Source of the DNA: Clostridiales bacterium
GTDB lineage: Bacteria; Bacillota; Clostridia; Oscillospirales; Oscillospiraceae
Length of the DNA stretch: 46,073 bases
Reading direction: 5' to 3'
NCBI GenBank assembly: GCA_022786965.1
Contig: JALFXH010000082.1
Coordinates: forward strand, 1-46,073
Below, in pieces: positions 8,927 to 17,085 of the stretch (position 1 is the first letter of the stretch; the number at the start of each line of letters is the position of its first letter). Under the pieces are notes generated by a model, which saw nothing but the letters and a program-made list of their open reading frames with translations, ran no database searches and was not told the DNA's origin. The position numbers were made by a program, and so were the translations under genes.

Positions 8927-8955
8927 ACGCCCGGCTCAAAAAATGAGCCGGGCGT
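8927..8955 (-). terminator. Terminator hairpin after the transketolase operon
   Basis: ACGCCCGGCTCA and TGAGCCGGGCGT form a 12-bp perfect stem with a five-base A loop (T on the minus strand), just past the stop of the transketolase C-terminal subunit. Reading on the minus strand it is followed by CAAAATATTG rather than a T-run, so its efficiency is uncertain. Confidence 0.6.
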
Positions 8956-8967
8956 ACTTAATTTACC

Positions 8968-9906
8968 TTATTTGCACAGTTCCTCTGCGACTTCCACGAT
9001 GTGGTCCGCGCTGAGGCCGAAGGCCTTCAGCAGGGCGCCGGCGGGGCCGGAGTGACCGAACTCGTCGTTGACGCCGATGCGGGCAACCTTGGTGGGCAGC
9101 TTCTCAGAGAGCAGGCTGCACACAGCCTCGCCCAGACCGCCGATAATGGAGTGCTCCTCACAGGTGATGACTTTGCCGCACTTGCCTGCCGCGGCCAGCA
9201 CCAGCTCCTCGTCCAGCGGCTTGATGGTGGCCATGTTGATGACCATGGCGCTGATGCCCTTGGCGGCCAGCTCTTCCGCTGCCACAATGGCTTCATAAAC
9301 CATCAGGCCGTTGGCGATGATGGCAACGTCGGTGCCGTCCCGCAGGACTTCGCCTTTGCCGATCTGGAAGGAAAAGCCTTCCTCATGGACCACGGGCACA
9401 GCGGCCCGGCCGAAGCGCATATACACGGGGCCAACGTACTCGTAGGCGGCCTTTACCATAGCCTTGGCCTCCACATCGTCGGCAGGAGACATCACCACCA
9501 TGCCGGGGATGGAGCGCATCAGGGCGAAGTCCTCGCAGCACTGATGGCTTGCGCCGTCCTCACCGACGGAGATGCCGCCGTGGGTGGCGCCGATCTTCAC
9601 ATTCAGGTGGGGGTAGCCGATGGAGTTGCGCACCTGCTCAAAAGCACGGCCCGCGGCGAACATGGCGAAGGAGGAAGCGAAAGGAACCAGTCCGGTGGTA
9701 GCCATACCGGCCGCCACACAGATCATGTTGGCTTCCGCGATGCCGCAGTCGAAGTGCCGGTCGGGGAAGGCCTTCTTGAAAACGCCGGTCTTGGTAGCCC
9801 CTGCCAGGTCGGCATCCAGCACCACCAGATTCTCGTGCTCAGCACCCAGAGCCGCCAGAGCATTGCCGTAGCTGTCACGGGTTGCGATCTTCTTTACGTC
9901 TGCCAT
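8968..9906 (-). CDS. Transketolase, C-terminal subunit
   Basis: A 312-residue protein with the pyrimidine-binding and C-terminal domains of transketolase. Motifs are DADLAGATKTGVF, FDCGIAEANMICVAAGMA (with the Glu that activates thiamine diphosphate), HGGISVGEDGASHQCCEDFA and the C-terminal regulatory-like domain from GTDVAIIANG onward. The partner with the diphosphate-binding domain ends two bases before this start, so the enzyme is assembled from two chains, as in many anaerobic Firmicutes. It transfers two-carbon units between sugar phosphates in the non-oxidative pentose phosphate pathway. The same architecture occurs in DXS-like and acetoin-type enzymes, but the N-terminal subunit is transketolase-like. 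Confidence 0.93.
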   Translation of the reverse strand: MADVKKIATRDSYGNALAALGAEHENLVVLDADLAGATKTGVFKKAFPDRHFDCGIAEANMICVAAGMATTGLVPFASSFAMFAAGRAFEQVRNSIGYPHLNVKIGATHGGISVGEDGASHQCCEDFALMRSIPGMVVMSPADDVEAKAMVKAAYEYVGPVYMRFGRAAVPVVHEEGFSFQIGKGEVLRDGTDVAIIANGLMVYEAIVAAEELAAKGISAMVINMATIKPLDEELVLAAAGKCGKVITCEEHSIIGGLGEAVCSLLSEKLPTKVARIGVNDEFGHSGPAGALLKAFGLSADHIVEVAEELCK

Positions 9907-9907
9907 A

Positions 9908-10774
9908 TCACTTGCCCTCCAGTTCTGCCAGAATCGCTTTCAGCTCGCCGATGGCCTGCTCATGCTCGGCATCGTTAGGAGCCTTGCCATGCCAGCCCGC
10001 GTTGTTCTCCATGAAGGACACGTCCTTGCCCTTGGTGGTCTTCATGACGATGGCAGTGGGCTGACCCTTGGTTTCCCGGGCGGTGTTCATAGCGGCTTCG
10101 ATCTGGTCAAAGTCATGTCCGTCGATGGCGACAACCTTGAAGCCAAAGGCTTCCAGCTTGTCCACGATGGGATAGGGGCTCATAACGTCGGCAACGTTGC
10201 CGTCGATCTGCAGGCCGTTGTTGTCCACAATGACGCAGAAGTTGTCCAGCTTGTAGTGGGCAGCCAGCATACAAGCCTCCCAGACCTGACCCTCCTGAAT
10301 CTCGCCGTCGCCCAGCAGGGTGTAGACCCGGGCGGGATTACCCTGATGCTTCAGGCCCAGGGCCATACCGGCAGCGCAGGAGATGCCCTGGCCCAAAGAG
10401 CCGGTGGACATATCTACGCCGGGAACGGTGTTCATGTTGGGATGGCCCTGCAGGTAGGAGTCGATGTGCCGCAGGGTCACCAGGTCCTCAACAGGGAAGA
10501 AGCCACGGTTGGCCAGCGCGGAGTACAGGCCGGGGGCAGTGTGGCCCTTACTCAGAACAAACCGGTCCCGGTTTTCCCACTTAGGATTCTTGGGATCGAT
10601 GTTCATTTCCTTGAAGTACAGATAGGTAAACATATCCGCCGCGGACAGGCTGCCGCCGGGATGACCGGCCTTGGCGCCATGGGTCGCGTCGATGACGCCC
10701 ATGCGCACCTTGCAGGCAGTGATCTGCAGCTGCTTTTTCTCGTTCGGAGTCAAAACAATCACTTCCTCTTTCAT
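9908..10774 (-). CDS. Transketolase, N-terminal subunit
   Basis: A 288-residue protein with the thiamine-diphosphate-binding domain of transketolase: GHPGGSLSAAD, RDRFVLSKGHTAPGLYSAL, TGSLGQGISCAAGMALG and the cofactor motif GDGEIQEGQVWEA followed by VDNNG. It forms the active site with the C-terminal subunit encoded directly downstream. The ATG at 10774 has no good ribosome binding site. A TTG seven codons later follows GAGGAAG and could be the real start, so the first residues are uncertain. The upstream YczE-like gene is on the same strand 51 bases away and may be co-transcribed. Confidence 0.93.
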   Translation of the reverse strand: MKEEVIVLTPNEKKQLQITACKVRMGVIDATHGAKAGHPGGSLSAADMFTYLYFKEMNIDPKNPKWENRDRFVLSKGHTAPGLYSALANRGFFPVEDLVTLRHIDSYLQGHPNMNTVPGVDMSTGSLGQGISCAAGMALGLKHQGNPARVYTLLGDGEIQEGQVWEACMLAAHYKLDNFCVIVDNNGLQIDGNVADVMSPYPIVDKLEAFGFKVVAIDGHDFDQIEAAMNTARETKGQPTAIVMKTTKGKDVSFMENNAGWHGKAPNDAEHEQAIGELKAILAELEGK

Positions 10775-10825
10775 ACATACTTATTCATCACTCCGCCGAA
10801 ACTGGAGGAGGGATTCACAAAACGC

Positions 10826-11455
10826 TCAGACGCCGGCACAGATTTTCTCAGAGACCGGCATAAATATCTGGGCCGCGGGGCCAACCAGGAAGGCGCAGAT
10901 GATGGTGCCAAGCCCCACGGTGCCCCCCAGCAGGAAGCCCGCCAGCGCGAAGCACACGTCCACGCAGATGCGCACCGGGCCGAATTTCCACCGGGTCTTA
11001 TCGCTGATGACCACAGCCACCAGATCGTTAGGGCCGGTACCCGCTTTGGACTGAATCACAATGGTCATACCGAAGGCCAAAATCACACAGCCAACCACCA
11101 GGGTGGCAAGGCGCAGGGCCATGGGGGATTCGGAATGGATCAGGCTCCCCAGCGCAATGGTGAACACATCGATAATCGGCCCGCCCAACACCATGCACAG
11201 CAGGGTGCCGATACGGATATAGCTTCTGTCCACTGCCAGCAGCACCAGAATGATCAGGAAGGACACTCCCATATGGACATAGCCGTGGGTCATGAATCCG
11301 GGCCAGGGAAGAAACCGGTACAGGCCCTGAATCAACACATTAAAAGGGTCGGAACCCAGATCCGCCAGCAGGAACAGGGTCACGCCCAGATGGGCGATGG
11401 TCAGGCCCATGAGCAGCAGGGCGATTCGTTTTACCCAAATCCGTATATCTGTCAT
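10826..11455 (-). CDS. YczE/YyaS/YitT-like integral membrane protein
   Basis: A 209-residue hydrophobic protein with about five membrane segments. It begins MTDIRIWVKRIALLLMGLTI and carries the family-like LADLGSDPFNVLIQGL and, later, SKAGTGPNDLVAVVISDKTRW. These two related G-x-(D/G)-P-(F/N) motifs suggest an internal duplication, which is typical of the YczE family. The biochemical role of the family is not established; some members are linked to transport or surfactin production. A minus-strand promoter at 11496-11525 drives it. It stands upstream of the transketolase genes, without any clear metabolic link. Confidence 0.75.
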   Translation of the reverse strand: MTDIRIWVKRIALLLMGLTIAHLGVTLFLLADLGSDPFNVLIQGLYRFLPWPGFMTHGYVHMGVSFLIILVLLAVDRSYIRIGTLLCMVLGGPIIDVFTIALGSLIHSESPMALRLATLVVGCVILAFGMTIVIQSKAGTGPNDLVAVVISDKTRWKFGPVRICVDVCFALAGFLLGGTVGLGTIICAFLVGPAAQIFMPVSEKICAGV

Positions 11456-11495
11456 AGCCTCGCCCTATCCTCTCATCGTTTCTGTAATCCCGTAT

Positions 11496-11525
11496 ATCAT
11501 ACAATATCCCGCGTAATCCTGTCAA
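11496..11525 (-). promoter_or_regulatory. Promoter of the YczE-like gene
   Basis: On the minus strand a consensus TTGACA (11520-11525) is separated by 18 bases from TATGAT (11496-11501), about 40 bases before the ATG at 11455. Confidence 0.6.
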
Positions 11526-11535
11526 TTCCAATTTA

Positions 11536-12015
11536 TCACATAGGCTTTTTTTCGTGCAGCTTCGCAAAGAATGACGGGATGGAATTGCCCATTCTGCCGG
11601 AGCCTTTTTTCAGGGCCTTGTACAGCTCCTGATGTACCGGCATTCTGTCCCGTTTGGGGTACAGTTCATCGTACAGCGCCCGCAGCTGGGCGCAGCCCTC
11701 CGGGTCCAGCCGGCACACCAGCTCCCGGCACCAGCCCTGAGCCGCGTACATCATCCAGTAGCTCTCCGGACCGGCGCAGGTTTTCGGTGCCTCAATGAGA
11801 AACCGGGCGGCGTCCAGGCTGTCCCCGGGGCTGGGCTGGGTTTCCAGGAATTCCGCTGTCCATCTGCCCACGTCCTCATAAAACTGCTCATGGCAGGGAT
11901 GGTTTTTTGGGTCGTTGCCGAAGCCGAACAGGCCGTCGGCGGGGGCGGCCTTTTTCCGCACCTGCGTGGCCTCCTCGTCATAGCGCCGGTAGCGCTCGCG
12001 TAACTGTTGAAGCAT
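11536..12015 (-). CDS. Hypothetical protein
   Basis: A 159-residue soluble protein, not recognised. It begins with an Arg/Gln-rich amphipathic stretch (MLQQLRERYRRYDEEATQVR) and contains GLFGFGNDPKNHPCHEQFYEDV, several aromatic residues (ESYWMMYAAQGW) and a basic C-terminus. It has no signal peptide or membrane segment. The composition matches its neighbours and the frame is intact, so it is probably a real gene. It lies 21 bases after the cell-wall hydrolase gene on the same strand and is likely in that operon. The conserved-looking His/Cys pair (NHPCHEQF) could bind a metal, but this is only a guess. Confidence 0.7.
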   Translation of the reverse strand: MLQQLRERYRRYDEEATQVRKKAAPADGLFGFGNDPKNHPCHEQFYEDVGRWTAEFLETQPSPGDSLDAARFLIEAPKTCAGPESYWMMYAAQGWCRELVCRLDPEGCAQLRALYDELYPKRDRMPVHQELYKALKKGSGRMGNSIPSFFAKLHEKKPM

Positions 12016-12036
12016 TTTGATGCACGCTCCTTTTCT

Positions 12037-13209
12037 CTACCACTGATGGCAGAAGGTATGATTTCCAATGGTTCCCCAGACGTTGTCACTGACGGCACCG
12101 GTGCTGAAAAATACCACGTCCTCCGGCACCACATGGGGGCCGTACATAGCCCGGCGGATGGCCTCATACTGCACATGGGTGGGCTTGGCGGCATAAATCT
12201 GAGCCACAGCCTTGAACTGGTCCGGCGCGTAGAGTACGTCGTGGACATTTCCCGGGAAATTGTCTGCTGCCACCCGGTTGAGCACCACCTCGGCAATGGC
12301 CTGCTGGCCCTCGAAGGGCTCGCCCTGGGCCTCCGCCCAGATGAGCTTCGCCAGAAGATCCTGATCTTCCTTGCTGAGAACCATGTCGGGATACCGGGGC
12401 CCCTCGGCAGGAGCGGGGTCCTCAAAGCGGAAGGGCTCCTCCGGCACCTGGGCCGGGTCGTAGATCCAGGCGGCACTGTAGCCGCAGAGAATGTCCCCCT
12501 CCCGGAAGCCCTCCGCGAAGGATTTTTGCAGGTTCCACAAGTCGTAATTCTTCCTGTTCGGGTCGTTTACCGTGATTTTCCCCGCCTCATTGATGCCGGT
12601 GAGCACGATGAAATGCTGGCCCGTGGTGAAGACGGAATCGGGCCCCATCAGGGCGATGACCACCTTGCCGTCCCGCAGAGCTTGCCGGGCGATGTGGAAA
12701 TTCTCCGCCCGCTCCCAGGGCAGTTGCAGCGTATCGGAAATGTATTCCAGGGTCTGAATCTGATTTCCGGTGTAGCTTGCAAACCACTGGGCCAATTGAT
12801 CTGGGAGGTACTCATAGCCTGTCAGGAAGCTGGCTACCATGGCCACGCTGGTGACGCCGCTGCCGTAGTCCGCAAAGGAACCGATGCCATAGTGGATATC
12901 CGGATAGTCCGTCTCGTAAAAGACGGGGACGGTGTCGTAATGGATTCGTCCACTGTCCACGGGCTCCGTCTGCGGCGGTTCTGTCTCCGGAGGAGTTGTT
13001 TCCGGCGGCTCCGTCACGGGTTCCGGGGCCGTTTCCACAGTCTCCTCCGACTCCGGGGGCGCATAGTACACCGTTTCCGTCGGCTGGCTCACCGCCTGAC
13101 GGGGTTTCACGGTGAAGGCCCGCTGAAAGTAAGGCAGGAACCCGGCTACCACGCCACACATCGCGCCCACAGCCACCAGCAGTATCAGAATTTTCTTTGC
13201 TCTTTTCAC
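12037..13209 (-). CDS. Secreted C39-like/SleB cell wall hydrolase fusion
   Basis: A 390-residue protein. Residues 7-30 form an uncleaved-looking membrane anchor, and 45-85 are a Pro/Glu/Thr-rich wall-spanning linker. Residues 90-250 resemble a C39_2 papain-like domain: VPVFYETDYPDIHYG, then DYGSGVTSVAMVASFLTGYE, GQHFIVLTGI (His199) and VNDPN (Asp216). The position that normally holds the catalytic Cys in GCGPTS is Ser117. Residues 280-390 are a SleB-type hydrolase (PF07486): LIWAEAQGEPFEGQQAIAEV, LNRV and FKAV, with the expected acidic active-site residue. SleB domains act on peptidoglycan in germination or wall turnover. It is likely anchored outside the membrane, and it is co-oriented with the flanking genes at 30 and 21 base gaps. 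Confidence 0.85.
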   Translation of the reverse strand: MKRAKKILILLVAVGAMCGVVAGFLPYFQRAFTVKPRQAVSQPTETVYYAPPESEETVETAPEPVTEPPETTPPETEPPQTEPVDSGRIHYDTVPVFYETDYPDIHYGIGSFADYGSGVTSVAMVASFLTGYEYLPDQLAQWFASYTGNQIQTLEYISDTLQLPWERAENFHIARQALRDGKVVIALMGPDSVFTTGQHFIVLTGINEAGKITVNDPNRKNYDLWNLQKSFAEGFREGDILCGYSAAWIYDPAQVPEEPFRFEDPAPAEGPRYPDMVLSKEDQDLLAKLIWAEAQGEPFEGQQAIAEVVLNRVAADNFPGNVHDVLYAPDQFKAVAQIYAAKPTHVQYEAIRRAMYGPHVVPEDVVFFSTGAVSDNVWGTIGNHTFCHQW

Positions 13210-13239
13210 TGGAGCTCCTTTTCCAGAAGGGATTCTCGT

Positions 13240-14337
13240 TTACAGCCCCAACTCACCCCGGACGGACAGCATCAGTCCCCGGATATTCAGCTGCTGGGGG
13301 CAGATTTCCTCGCATTTTCCGCAGCGCAGGCAGTCGCCGGGTTTCCCTCCGCCAATCCCGGAGGTATCCGCGGAGCCTGTGCGCCACTTGTCGTTGAGGC
13401 AGGCAAACAGGTCGGGAATGGGAATCTCCATGGGGCACACCTCGGTGCAGTAGCGGCAGCCGGTGCAGGGAATCAGGCCCTGTCCCCTCAGCACCCCCCG
13501 CACCTGCTCTACCGCCGCCTGCTCCTGGGCGGACAGGGGCCGGAAGTCCTTCATAAACGCCACGTTTTCTTCCAGCTGCTCCAGATTGCTCATACCGGAC
13601 AGCACCGCCCGATTCCCGGGGAAACCGGCGGCAAACCGGATGGCAAGGCTGGCGTTGGAGCCGCTTTCCAGTCCGTCAAAAATCCGCTGGGCCTGCTCCG
13701 GCAGTTTCACCAGAGAGCCACCCTTTACCGGCTCCATGACGAACACCGGCTTGCCGTGCTTTTGGCAGACCTCGTAGCAGCCGAAGGACTGCACTCTGGG
13801 ATCGTCGTAGTCCAGGTAGTTAAATTGAAGCTGAACCACCTCAATCTGGGGGTAGGCCGTCAGAATTTTGTCCAGCACCTGGGGGCTGTCGTGGAAGGAG
13901 ATGCCCAGATGGCGGATCTTGCCCTCGGCTTTCAGCTCCAGCGCCGTCTCGTAGGCCCGGCAGCGGGTATATTTCTCGAACCGCGACCCGCTCTGAGCGT
14001 GCATCAGGTAGAAGTCAAAATAGTCCACCCCGCAGGCCTCCAGCTGCTCCTGAAACAGCGGACGGATTTCCTCCTGGGTTTCAAAGAAGTTGTTGGACAG
14101 CTTGTTGGTCAGAATGTACCGGTCCCTGGGATACCGGGAGGTGAGGCAGGTTTTGACGGCCTGCTCACTCTGACCGCCGATGTAGCCGTGGGCCGTGTCA
14201 AAATAGTTGAAGCCCGCCGCCAGAAAAGCGTCCACCATCCGGGTGGTCTGGGGAATATCCACCTGATCGCCGACCATGGGCAGTCGCATCATGCCAAAAC
14301 CAAATCGTTTCTGAATTTCCGGAAATACCGCTTCCAT
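13240..14337 (-). CDS. Aldo/keto reductase with C-terminal 2[4Fe-4S] ferredoxin domain
   Basis: A 365-residue protein. The ATG at 14337 follows AAAGGAGA; an upstream in-frame start at 14382 lacks a site. The AKR barrel spans about residues 1-270 with FGFGMMRLPM, FNYFDTAHGYIGG (Asp and Tyr of the tetrad), ILTNKLSNN (Lys) and FYLMHAQS (His). The C-terminus has two cysteine clusters, CTGCRYCTEVCP and CLRCGKCEEICP, each fitting CxxCxxCxxxCP for a [4Fe-4S] cluster. This fusion is common in Clostridia and presumably couples NAD(P)H or ferredoxin to reduction of an aldehyde or ketone; the substrate is unknown. It is the first gene of the minus-strand group, downstream of a repeat element. Confidence 0.92.
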   Translation of the reverse strand: MEAVFPEIQKRFGFGMMRLPMVGDQVDIPQTTRMVDAFLAAGFNYFDTAHGYIGGQSEQAVKTCLTSRYPRDRYILTNKLSNNFFETQEEIRPLFQEQLEACGVDYFDFYLMHAQSGSRFEKYTRCRAYETALELKAEGKIRHLGISFHDSPQVLDKILTAYPQIEVVQLQFNYLDYDDPRVQSFGCYEVCQKHGKPVFVMEPVKGGSLVKLPEQAQRIFDGLESGSNASLAIRFAAGFPGNRAVLSGMSNLEQLEENVAFMKDFRPLSAQEQAAVEQVRGVLRGQGLIPCTGCRYCTEVCPMEIPIPDLFACLNDKWRTGSADTSGIGGGKPGDCLRCGKCEEICPQQLNIRGLMLSVRGELGL

Positions 14338-14395
14338 ATCCACGTCTCCTTTACGTTCTGTTGCTGGAATGCCCTTAGCCAAGACAATTGTTCTT

Positions 14396-14573
14396 TAGTT
14401 GACAGTGAATAGTTGACAGTTGACAGTTAAGGAGTCCCTACGGGACAATTTGAAAAAAGTCGAATATGGCAAGTTTCTTTGGAAAAACGACTGGTAGTTC
14501 GTGTTTGCAGTCTATATAATTCATCCCGAAGGGATACCACAACTATCCACTGTCAACTGTCAACTGTCAACTA
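14396..14573. repeat. MITE-like element with GTTGACAGT direct/inverted repeats
   Basis: TAGTTGACAGT and further GTTGACAGTT copies (14396-14428) are matched at the other end by inverted AACTGTC copies ending in CAACTGTCAACTA (14549-14573). Inside are two smaller hairpins, GTCCC/GGGAC near 14433 and ATCCC/GGGAT near 14524. It has no coding capacity. The rest of the roughly 400-base gap, from 14574 to 14740, contains only the ribosome binding site of the next gene. Confidence 0.7.
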
Positions 14574-14740
14574 CATTCTCCGTTACCGTATTGACTAATT
14601 GAAATTATACCAGAGCGCCGCCGGAACGTCAACCTTCCCTGCCGGTTCTCCCATTATTTTTACGACATCTCCCATCTGATTTCGTACAATGGAACGAAAG
14701 CCGCCATTTGGCTTTCAAATCACAACAGGAGGTATTTTTC

Positions 14741-15919
14741 ATGCAGATTCAAACACAGATCACCGTTGACCTGAATCGCCCCGGCATTCAGACGGTTCCC
14801 GCCATGCAGCACGACGCTCAGACCCGGGCGGTAGCGATATCCCTACTCTGTGACGGTCAGCCCTGGCAGCCCCCGGAGGGCGTCACAGCCGCCATTGGCT
14901 TTGAGCGGCCGGACCGAACCCGGGGAGTGTATGACCGGCTCGCCGACGGCACTGCCGCAATTACCATCTCCGACAGCGTAGCTACCGTTCTGCTCACCGC
15001 CGAGGTGCTCAGCGTGCCGGGCTGCGTCCGGGCCTGTCTGGTATTCCACGATGAAAATCTGAACCAGTTGTCCACCTTCCCCTTCCGGATTCAGGTGCAG
15101 GTCAACCCGGCGGCGGAGGCGCCTCAGATGGATGACTACTGCCGTCTGCAATGGCTCCAGGACAAGCTGGACGAGTACCTGACTCTGGCAAAGGACAGTG
15201 GGGAATTCAACGGTCCCGTACCGACATTGCTGGGACAGGAGGTCGATTTTCAGATCAGTTCGGACTACCGGCAGATTCCCACGGGTCAGTGGGAGGAGGC
15301 TCTTCCCGCCTGCCCGCCCGGAGAATATGTGTGGAGCCGCACTACGGCGCATTATGATTCCGGGGATGTGGTAAGCTACAGCGTCAGCCGCAACGGTGTG
15401 GACGGCGACGGTGCACTGATCAGCGTCTGCGGCGTCGGCCCGGACGAAAATGGAAATGTGTCCATCACCGCCGAGGATGTAGGAGCCCTGTCCTGCGTAG
15501 GCGGCGCGGTTCAGGGGCAGATCGACATGGGCGGTCAGAAGCTCACCGGCCTGCCGGACCCCACGGAGGATACCGACGCCGCCGGGAAGGGCTATGTGGA
15601 CGCCCAGGCCGCCGCTGCCGTCACCGCCGCCGGGCAGGCCGTGAAGACCAGCTTCGTCACCTTCTTTCTGAACGCCGCCGCCTGGAAGGGAAGCGCTGCC
15701 CCCTACAGCCTTTCCATCCCCATTTCCGCCCTCACCAGCGAAAAGCTGGCCCGGGTCACGCCCATTTACAGCGGGAGCAACACTGCCCGGGATCTGGCCA
15801 TGCGGGATGCCTGCGCCGCTATCACCTACGCCAAACGCACGGAGGGCGGCATCACCTTCACCTGCCTTGCCGAAAAGCCCGCTGTGGACATTCCCGTGAC
15901 GGCGGAGATCTATGTGTAA
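14741..15919 (+). CDS. BppU-like phage baseplate/tail-fibre protein, orphan
   Basis: A 392-residue protein starting at the ATG at 14741, eight bases after a perfect AGGAGG. Residues 1-130 match the BppU N-terminal pattern of phage baseplate upper proteins: MQIQTQITVDLNRPGIQTVP, then D..TRAVAISLLCDGQPW, an IGFERPDRTRGVYD strand and LSTFPFRIQVQVNPAAEA. Residues 170-300 carry tail-fibre features: DGDGALISVCGVGPDENGNV, ITAEDVGAL and MGGQKLTGLPDPTEDTDAA followed by KGYVDAQ, as in trimeric fibre repeats. No other phage structural, lysis, packaging or integrase gene is near; the neighbours are a repeat element and rubrerythrin. It may be a domesticated phage protein or a misplaced remnant. No signal peptide is seen. 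Confidence 0.75.
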   Translation: MQIQTQITVDLNRPGIQTVPAMQHDAQTRAVAISLLCDGQPWQPPEGVTAAIGFERPDRTRGVYDRLADGTAAITISDSVATVLLTAEVLSVPGCVRACLVFHDENLNQLSTFPFRIQVQVNPAAEAPQMDDYCRLQWLQDKLDEYLTLAKDSGEFNGPVPTLLGQEVDFQISSDYRQIPTGQWEEALPACPPGEYVWSRTTAHYDSGDVVSYSVSRNGVDGDGALISVCGVGPDENGNVSITAEDVGALSCVGGAVQGQIDMGGQKLTGLPDPTEDTDAAGKGYVDAQAAAAVTAAGQAVKTSFVTFFLNAAAWKGSAAPYSLSIPISALTSEKLARVTPIYSGSNTARDLAMRDACAAITYAKRTEGGITFTCLAEKPAVDIPVTAEIYV

Positions 15920-15953
15920 GGGAAAGTATTTGACATATGCGGATAATTTTTAC

Positions 15954-15982
15954 TTGTCATTTTGAAATTCATCTGGTAAAAT
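15954..15982 (+). promoter_or_regulatory. Promoter of rubrerythrin
   Basis: TTGTCA (15954-15959) and TAAAAT (15977-15982) with a 17-base spacer lie 47 bases before the ATG. A further TTGACA at 15930-15935 lies upstream but lacks a correctly spaced -10. Confidence 0.65.
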
Positions 15983-16029
15983 AGAGCCATCACACGCAGG
16001 CTGTGCCCGCGCAACAGGAGGATACCATT

Positions 16030-16572
16030 ATGGCAAATAAATACGCTGGAACCCAGACCGAGAAGAATCTGATGGCCGCTTTCGCAGGCGAGTCCGAGGC
16101 CAGAAACAAGTACACCTACTTCGCATCCCGCGCTAAGAAGGATGGCTACGAGCAGATTGCTGCCCTGTTCCTGAAGACCGCCGACAACGAGAAGGAGCAC
16201 GCGAAAATGTGGTACAAGGAGCTGCACGATGGCGTCGGCTCCACCGCCGAAAACCTGCTGGCCGCAGCCGAGGGCGAAAACTACGAGTGGACGGATATGT
16301 ACGCTGGCTTTGCCAAGACCGCCGAGGAAGAGGGCTTCCCGGAGCTGGCCGCCAGATTCCGTCTGGTCGCCGCCATCGAGAAGCACCACGAAGAGCGCTA
16401 CCGCGCCCTGCTTCAGAACGTGGAGACTGCCAAGGTCTTCGAAAAGAGTGAGGTCAAGGTCTGGGAGTGCCGCAACTGCGGACACATCGTGGTCGGCACC
16501 AAGGCTCCCGAAATCTGCCCCACCTGCAACCATCCCAAGAGCTACTTCGAGATCCACGCCGAGAACTACTAA
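16030..16572 (+). CDS. rbr: Rubrerythrin
   Basis: A 180-residue protein. The ATG at 16030 follows CAGGAGG. Residues 1-140 are a four-helix diiron domain with the paired E/ExxH ligands in [42 protein letters not shown] and IEKHHEERY. The C-terminus is a rubredoxin-like FeSCys4 site, CRNCGH followed by CPTCNHPK. Rubrerythrin reduces hydrogen peroxide in the cytoplasm of anaerobes, with electrons from rubredoxin or NADH-dependent partners. It is monocistronic, with its own promoter and a strong terminator. It suits an obligate anaerobe. Confidence 0.97.
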   Translation: MANKYAGTQTEKNLMAAFAGESEARNKYTYFASRAKKDGYEQIAALFLKTADNEKEHAKMWYKELHDGVGSTAENLLAAAEGENYEWTDMYAGFAKTAEEEGFPELAARFRLVAAIEKHHEERYRALLQNVETAKVFEKSEVKVWECRNCGHIVVGTKAPEICPTCNHPKSYFEIHAENY

Positions 16573-16580
16573 TCACGCGC

Positions 16581-16610
16581 AAAGCGCCGCGGCTCATGCC
16601 GCGGCGCTTT
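16581..16610 (+). terminator. Terminator of rubrerythrin
   Basis: AAAGCGCCGCGGC and GCCGCGGCGCTTT form a 13-bp perfect stem with a TCAT loop, nine bases after the stop and followed by CGTTT. Confidence 0.85.
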
Positions 16611-16638
16611 CGTTTATGAAGGGAGAATTTAGCGGATC

Positions 16639-16735
16639 GTAGGGGGCGGCGTCCTCGACGCCCCGTTTCCCCATATTCCGCCTGGCTGCAAGGAATGGCT
16701 GCATACCATAGGGACGTCCGGAGGCCGTCCCCTAC
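16639..16735. repeat. Short inverted-repeat element
   Basis: GTAGGGGGCGGC (16639-16650) and GCCGTCCCCTAC (16724-16735) are terminal inverted repeats matching at 11 of 12 positions around a non-coding centre. It lies in the 513-base gap between rubrerythrin and pta, which holds no gene. Confidence 0.6.
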
Positions 16736-16765
16736 GGCGACAAAAGAACAATTTAGTTGACCAAT

Positions 16766-16921
16766 GCGTAGGGCTTATGTTATGACCCCGCCGACGCAGT
16801 ATCGACAATCAGCAATTTACGTTGAATGGTATTCGGTGAGTTCACGTCCAGGCAAATCCCATTAAACCAACGCAAGGCAATAAACCTACCTGATCGGCGG
16901 GGTCATGACCCCGCCCTACGC
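16766..16921. repeat. MITE-like element flanked by a 12 bp direct repeat
   Basis: GCGTAGGGC (16766-16774) and GCCCTACGC (16913-16921) are perfect terminal inverted repeats, backed by inner arms GACCCCGCCGA and TCGGCGGGGTC. CAAAAGAACAAT occurs at 16741-16752 and again at 16932-16943, flanking the element like a target duplication. The right end contains a perfect 20-bp palindrome (16896-16915) that recurs after hisS. Confidence 0.65.
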
Positions 16922-16959
16922 AGTTAACCAGCAAAAGAACAATATTCCTTATTTTAGTG

Positions 16960-16990
16960 AAACAGGCCGCCCAAAACGGACGGCCTGTTT
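16960..16990 (-). terminator. Hairpin downstream of pta
   Basis: AAACAGGCCG (16960-16969) pairs with CGGCCTGTTT (16981-16990), with further partial pairing inside. It lies about 95 bases past the pta stop and is the nearest candidate terminator. Confidence 0.45.
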
Positions 16991-17085
16991 GCCATAATTC
17001 GAAAATGTAACGATACCGAGCAAAATCCAATGGTGTAACGATCACCGACCGCGTTCGTAACGCATTGGCTGTCGGCCCTGCCGAC

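Noticed and set aside
8968-10774. Split transketolase as a frameshifted single gene
   Set aside because: Two-chain transketolases are normal in anaerobic Firmicutes, and both chains have complete domains with proper boundaries.
12007-14412. An 801-residue plus-strand open frame
   Set aside because: It crosses two real minus-strand genes and the gap between them and has shadow-type composition.
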